5,782 nt of DNA. Origin: Bacillota bacterium (lineage in GTDB: Bacteria; Bacillota; Clostridia; Lachnospirales; Bianqueaceae). This document shows positions 5,126-5,782 of the stretch, piece after piece (the stretch's first letter is position 1; each line of letters opens with the position of its first letter). The notes below the pieces were generated by a model that was not told where the DNA came from, searched no databases, and worked only from the letters and a program-made list of their open reading frames with translations. Made by a program: the position numbers and the translations under genes. The stretch spans positions 1 through 5,782 of the forward strand of contig JAFUJY010000320.1 of NCBI GenBank assembly GCA_017467985.1, given 5' to 3'.

Positions 5126-5782
5126 TTATTCTGTTCCTATCAGCATGGCGTATTTCGTGTTCTCCCACACAATCGCCTCTTCAAAATCTGAAATAAATAT
5201 GGACGGCTCATAGTCCAGCAATCCCAATTCTACACAAAAGCCTGGACGGCCAAACTCTGCACGGAACCAGTTTTCAAAACCACCACCATATCCGGCCGGA
5301 TCCGACGTGGCCGGAGGCAAATAGAACCCACATACCTCTTCCAAACCCTCAGCCAAATAAACGTCTCCGTCAATCACACCGTTATATGTGTCCTGCCAGA
5401 AGATACAATGACCATAATTATGGAAGGAATACATCCACTGGAAATAATGTTCTGCACACAGTTCCATCAACGCCTGGGTTTCCGGCTCCGAACCACCATA
5501 GGGGCCCTTTCCTTCTGCAATGGCAGGCTCCGTTCCTTCTTCCGCATACTCCCATTCAAAGGGGAAGTTCCGGTTCAGATTGGCTCCATTTCCGTTGCAG
5601 GAATAATCATGCCGGTCTTCTGCCGTCAAAATACCGTCATACCACAGCGGGTCCTCTCCATGATTACTAATCTGGTACACATCGGGATTGGCCATGGGCA
5701 AAATATAAAAGGTATAGTCATAGAAAATCCGGGCAATATCGTAGTCCCCGTACATTTCCCATGCATTTGCAGCCTCTGCATA
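5126..5782 (-). CDS. M14-family zinc carboxypeptidase, C-terminal fragment
   Basis: The frame is open from the right edge to TAA at 5128-5126, giving 218 visible residues; the N-terminus, with any signal peptide and the first two zinc ligands (HxxE), lies outside. Counting from the first visible codon (5782), recognised M14 features are YILPMANPDVYQ (26-37), NLNRNFPFEW (68-77; the Asn-Arg pair binds the substrate carboxylate), GPYGGSEPETQAL (93-105), SFHNYG (119-124; His121 is the third zinc ligand), GYGGGFENWF (164-173) and CVELG (183-187; Glu185 is the catalytic glutamate). M14 enzymes remove C-terminal amino acids from peptides or, in some bacteria, cut cell-wall peptide bonds; the specificity cannot be read here. 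The product is probably exported, but the signal region is not visible. It ends 193 bases before tadA begins and appears to be a separate transcription unit. Confidence 0.93.
   Translation of the reverse strand, partial: YAEAANAWEMYGDYDIARIFYDYTFYILPMANPDVYQISNHGEDPLWYDGILTAEDRHDYSCNGNGANLNRNFPFEWEYAEEGTEPAIAEGKGPYGGSEPETQALMELCAEHYFQWMYSFHNYGHCIFWQDTYNGVIDGDVYLAEGLEEVCGFYLPPATSDPAGYGGGFENWFRAEFGRPGFCVELGLLDYEPSIFISDFEEAIVWENTKYAMLIGTE

Overview
The window reads as chromosomal DNA of a low-to-mid G+C Gram-positive anaerobe, most likely a member of Clostridia (Bacillota). The evidence is strong AGGAGG-type ribosome binding sites, the family flavour of the proteins, and a base composition that looks close to half G+C by eye. 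Genus and family cannot be fixed from the sequence alone. All real genes lie on the minus strand, so transcription runs from high to low coordinates.

Right edge (5782 to 5126): the C-terminal part of an M14-family zinc carboxypeptidase, whose N-terminus lies outside the window. It is followed by a 192-base gap (4934-5125), the only notable non-coding stretch. The gap holds a perfect 12-bp dyad, a good extended -10 promoter that overlaps the dyad, and three further hairpins. The last hairpin lies between the Shine-Dalgarno sequence and the upstream tadA start codon.

From 4933 down to 1 there is one very tightly packed six-gene run: tadA (tRNA adenosine deaminase), a Ppx/GppA-like protein with a C-terminal HD domain, ppk1 (polyphosphate kinase), a tandem ACT-domain protein, a 44-residue single-pass membrane protein, and the start of an HD-domain protein that runs off the left edge. 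Junctions are a 32-base overlap, a 4-base gap, a 3-base gap and two 1-base TGATG overlaps, so a single transcript with translational coupling is the natural reading.

Functionally, the core is a polyphosphate pair (a synthase beside a Ppx homologue) coupled to a tRNA wobble-editing enzyme, an amino-acid-sensing type ACT protein and two small or undefined genes. The features most worth a second look are the structured tadA leader with its repeated GCTTTCGC arms, the Ppx homologue whose expected acidic active-site residues appear replaced while its HD-domain ligands look intact, the dyad laid over the promoter, and the small membrane protein. No CRISPR array, tRNA, rRNA, insertion sequence or phage gene is visible.
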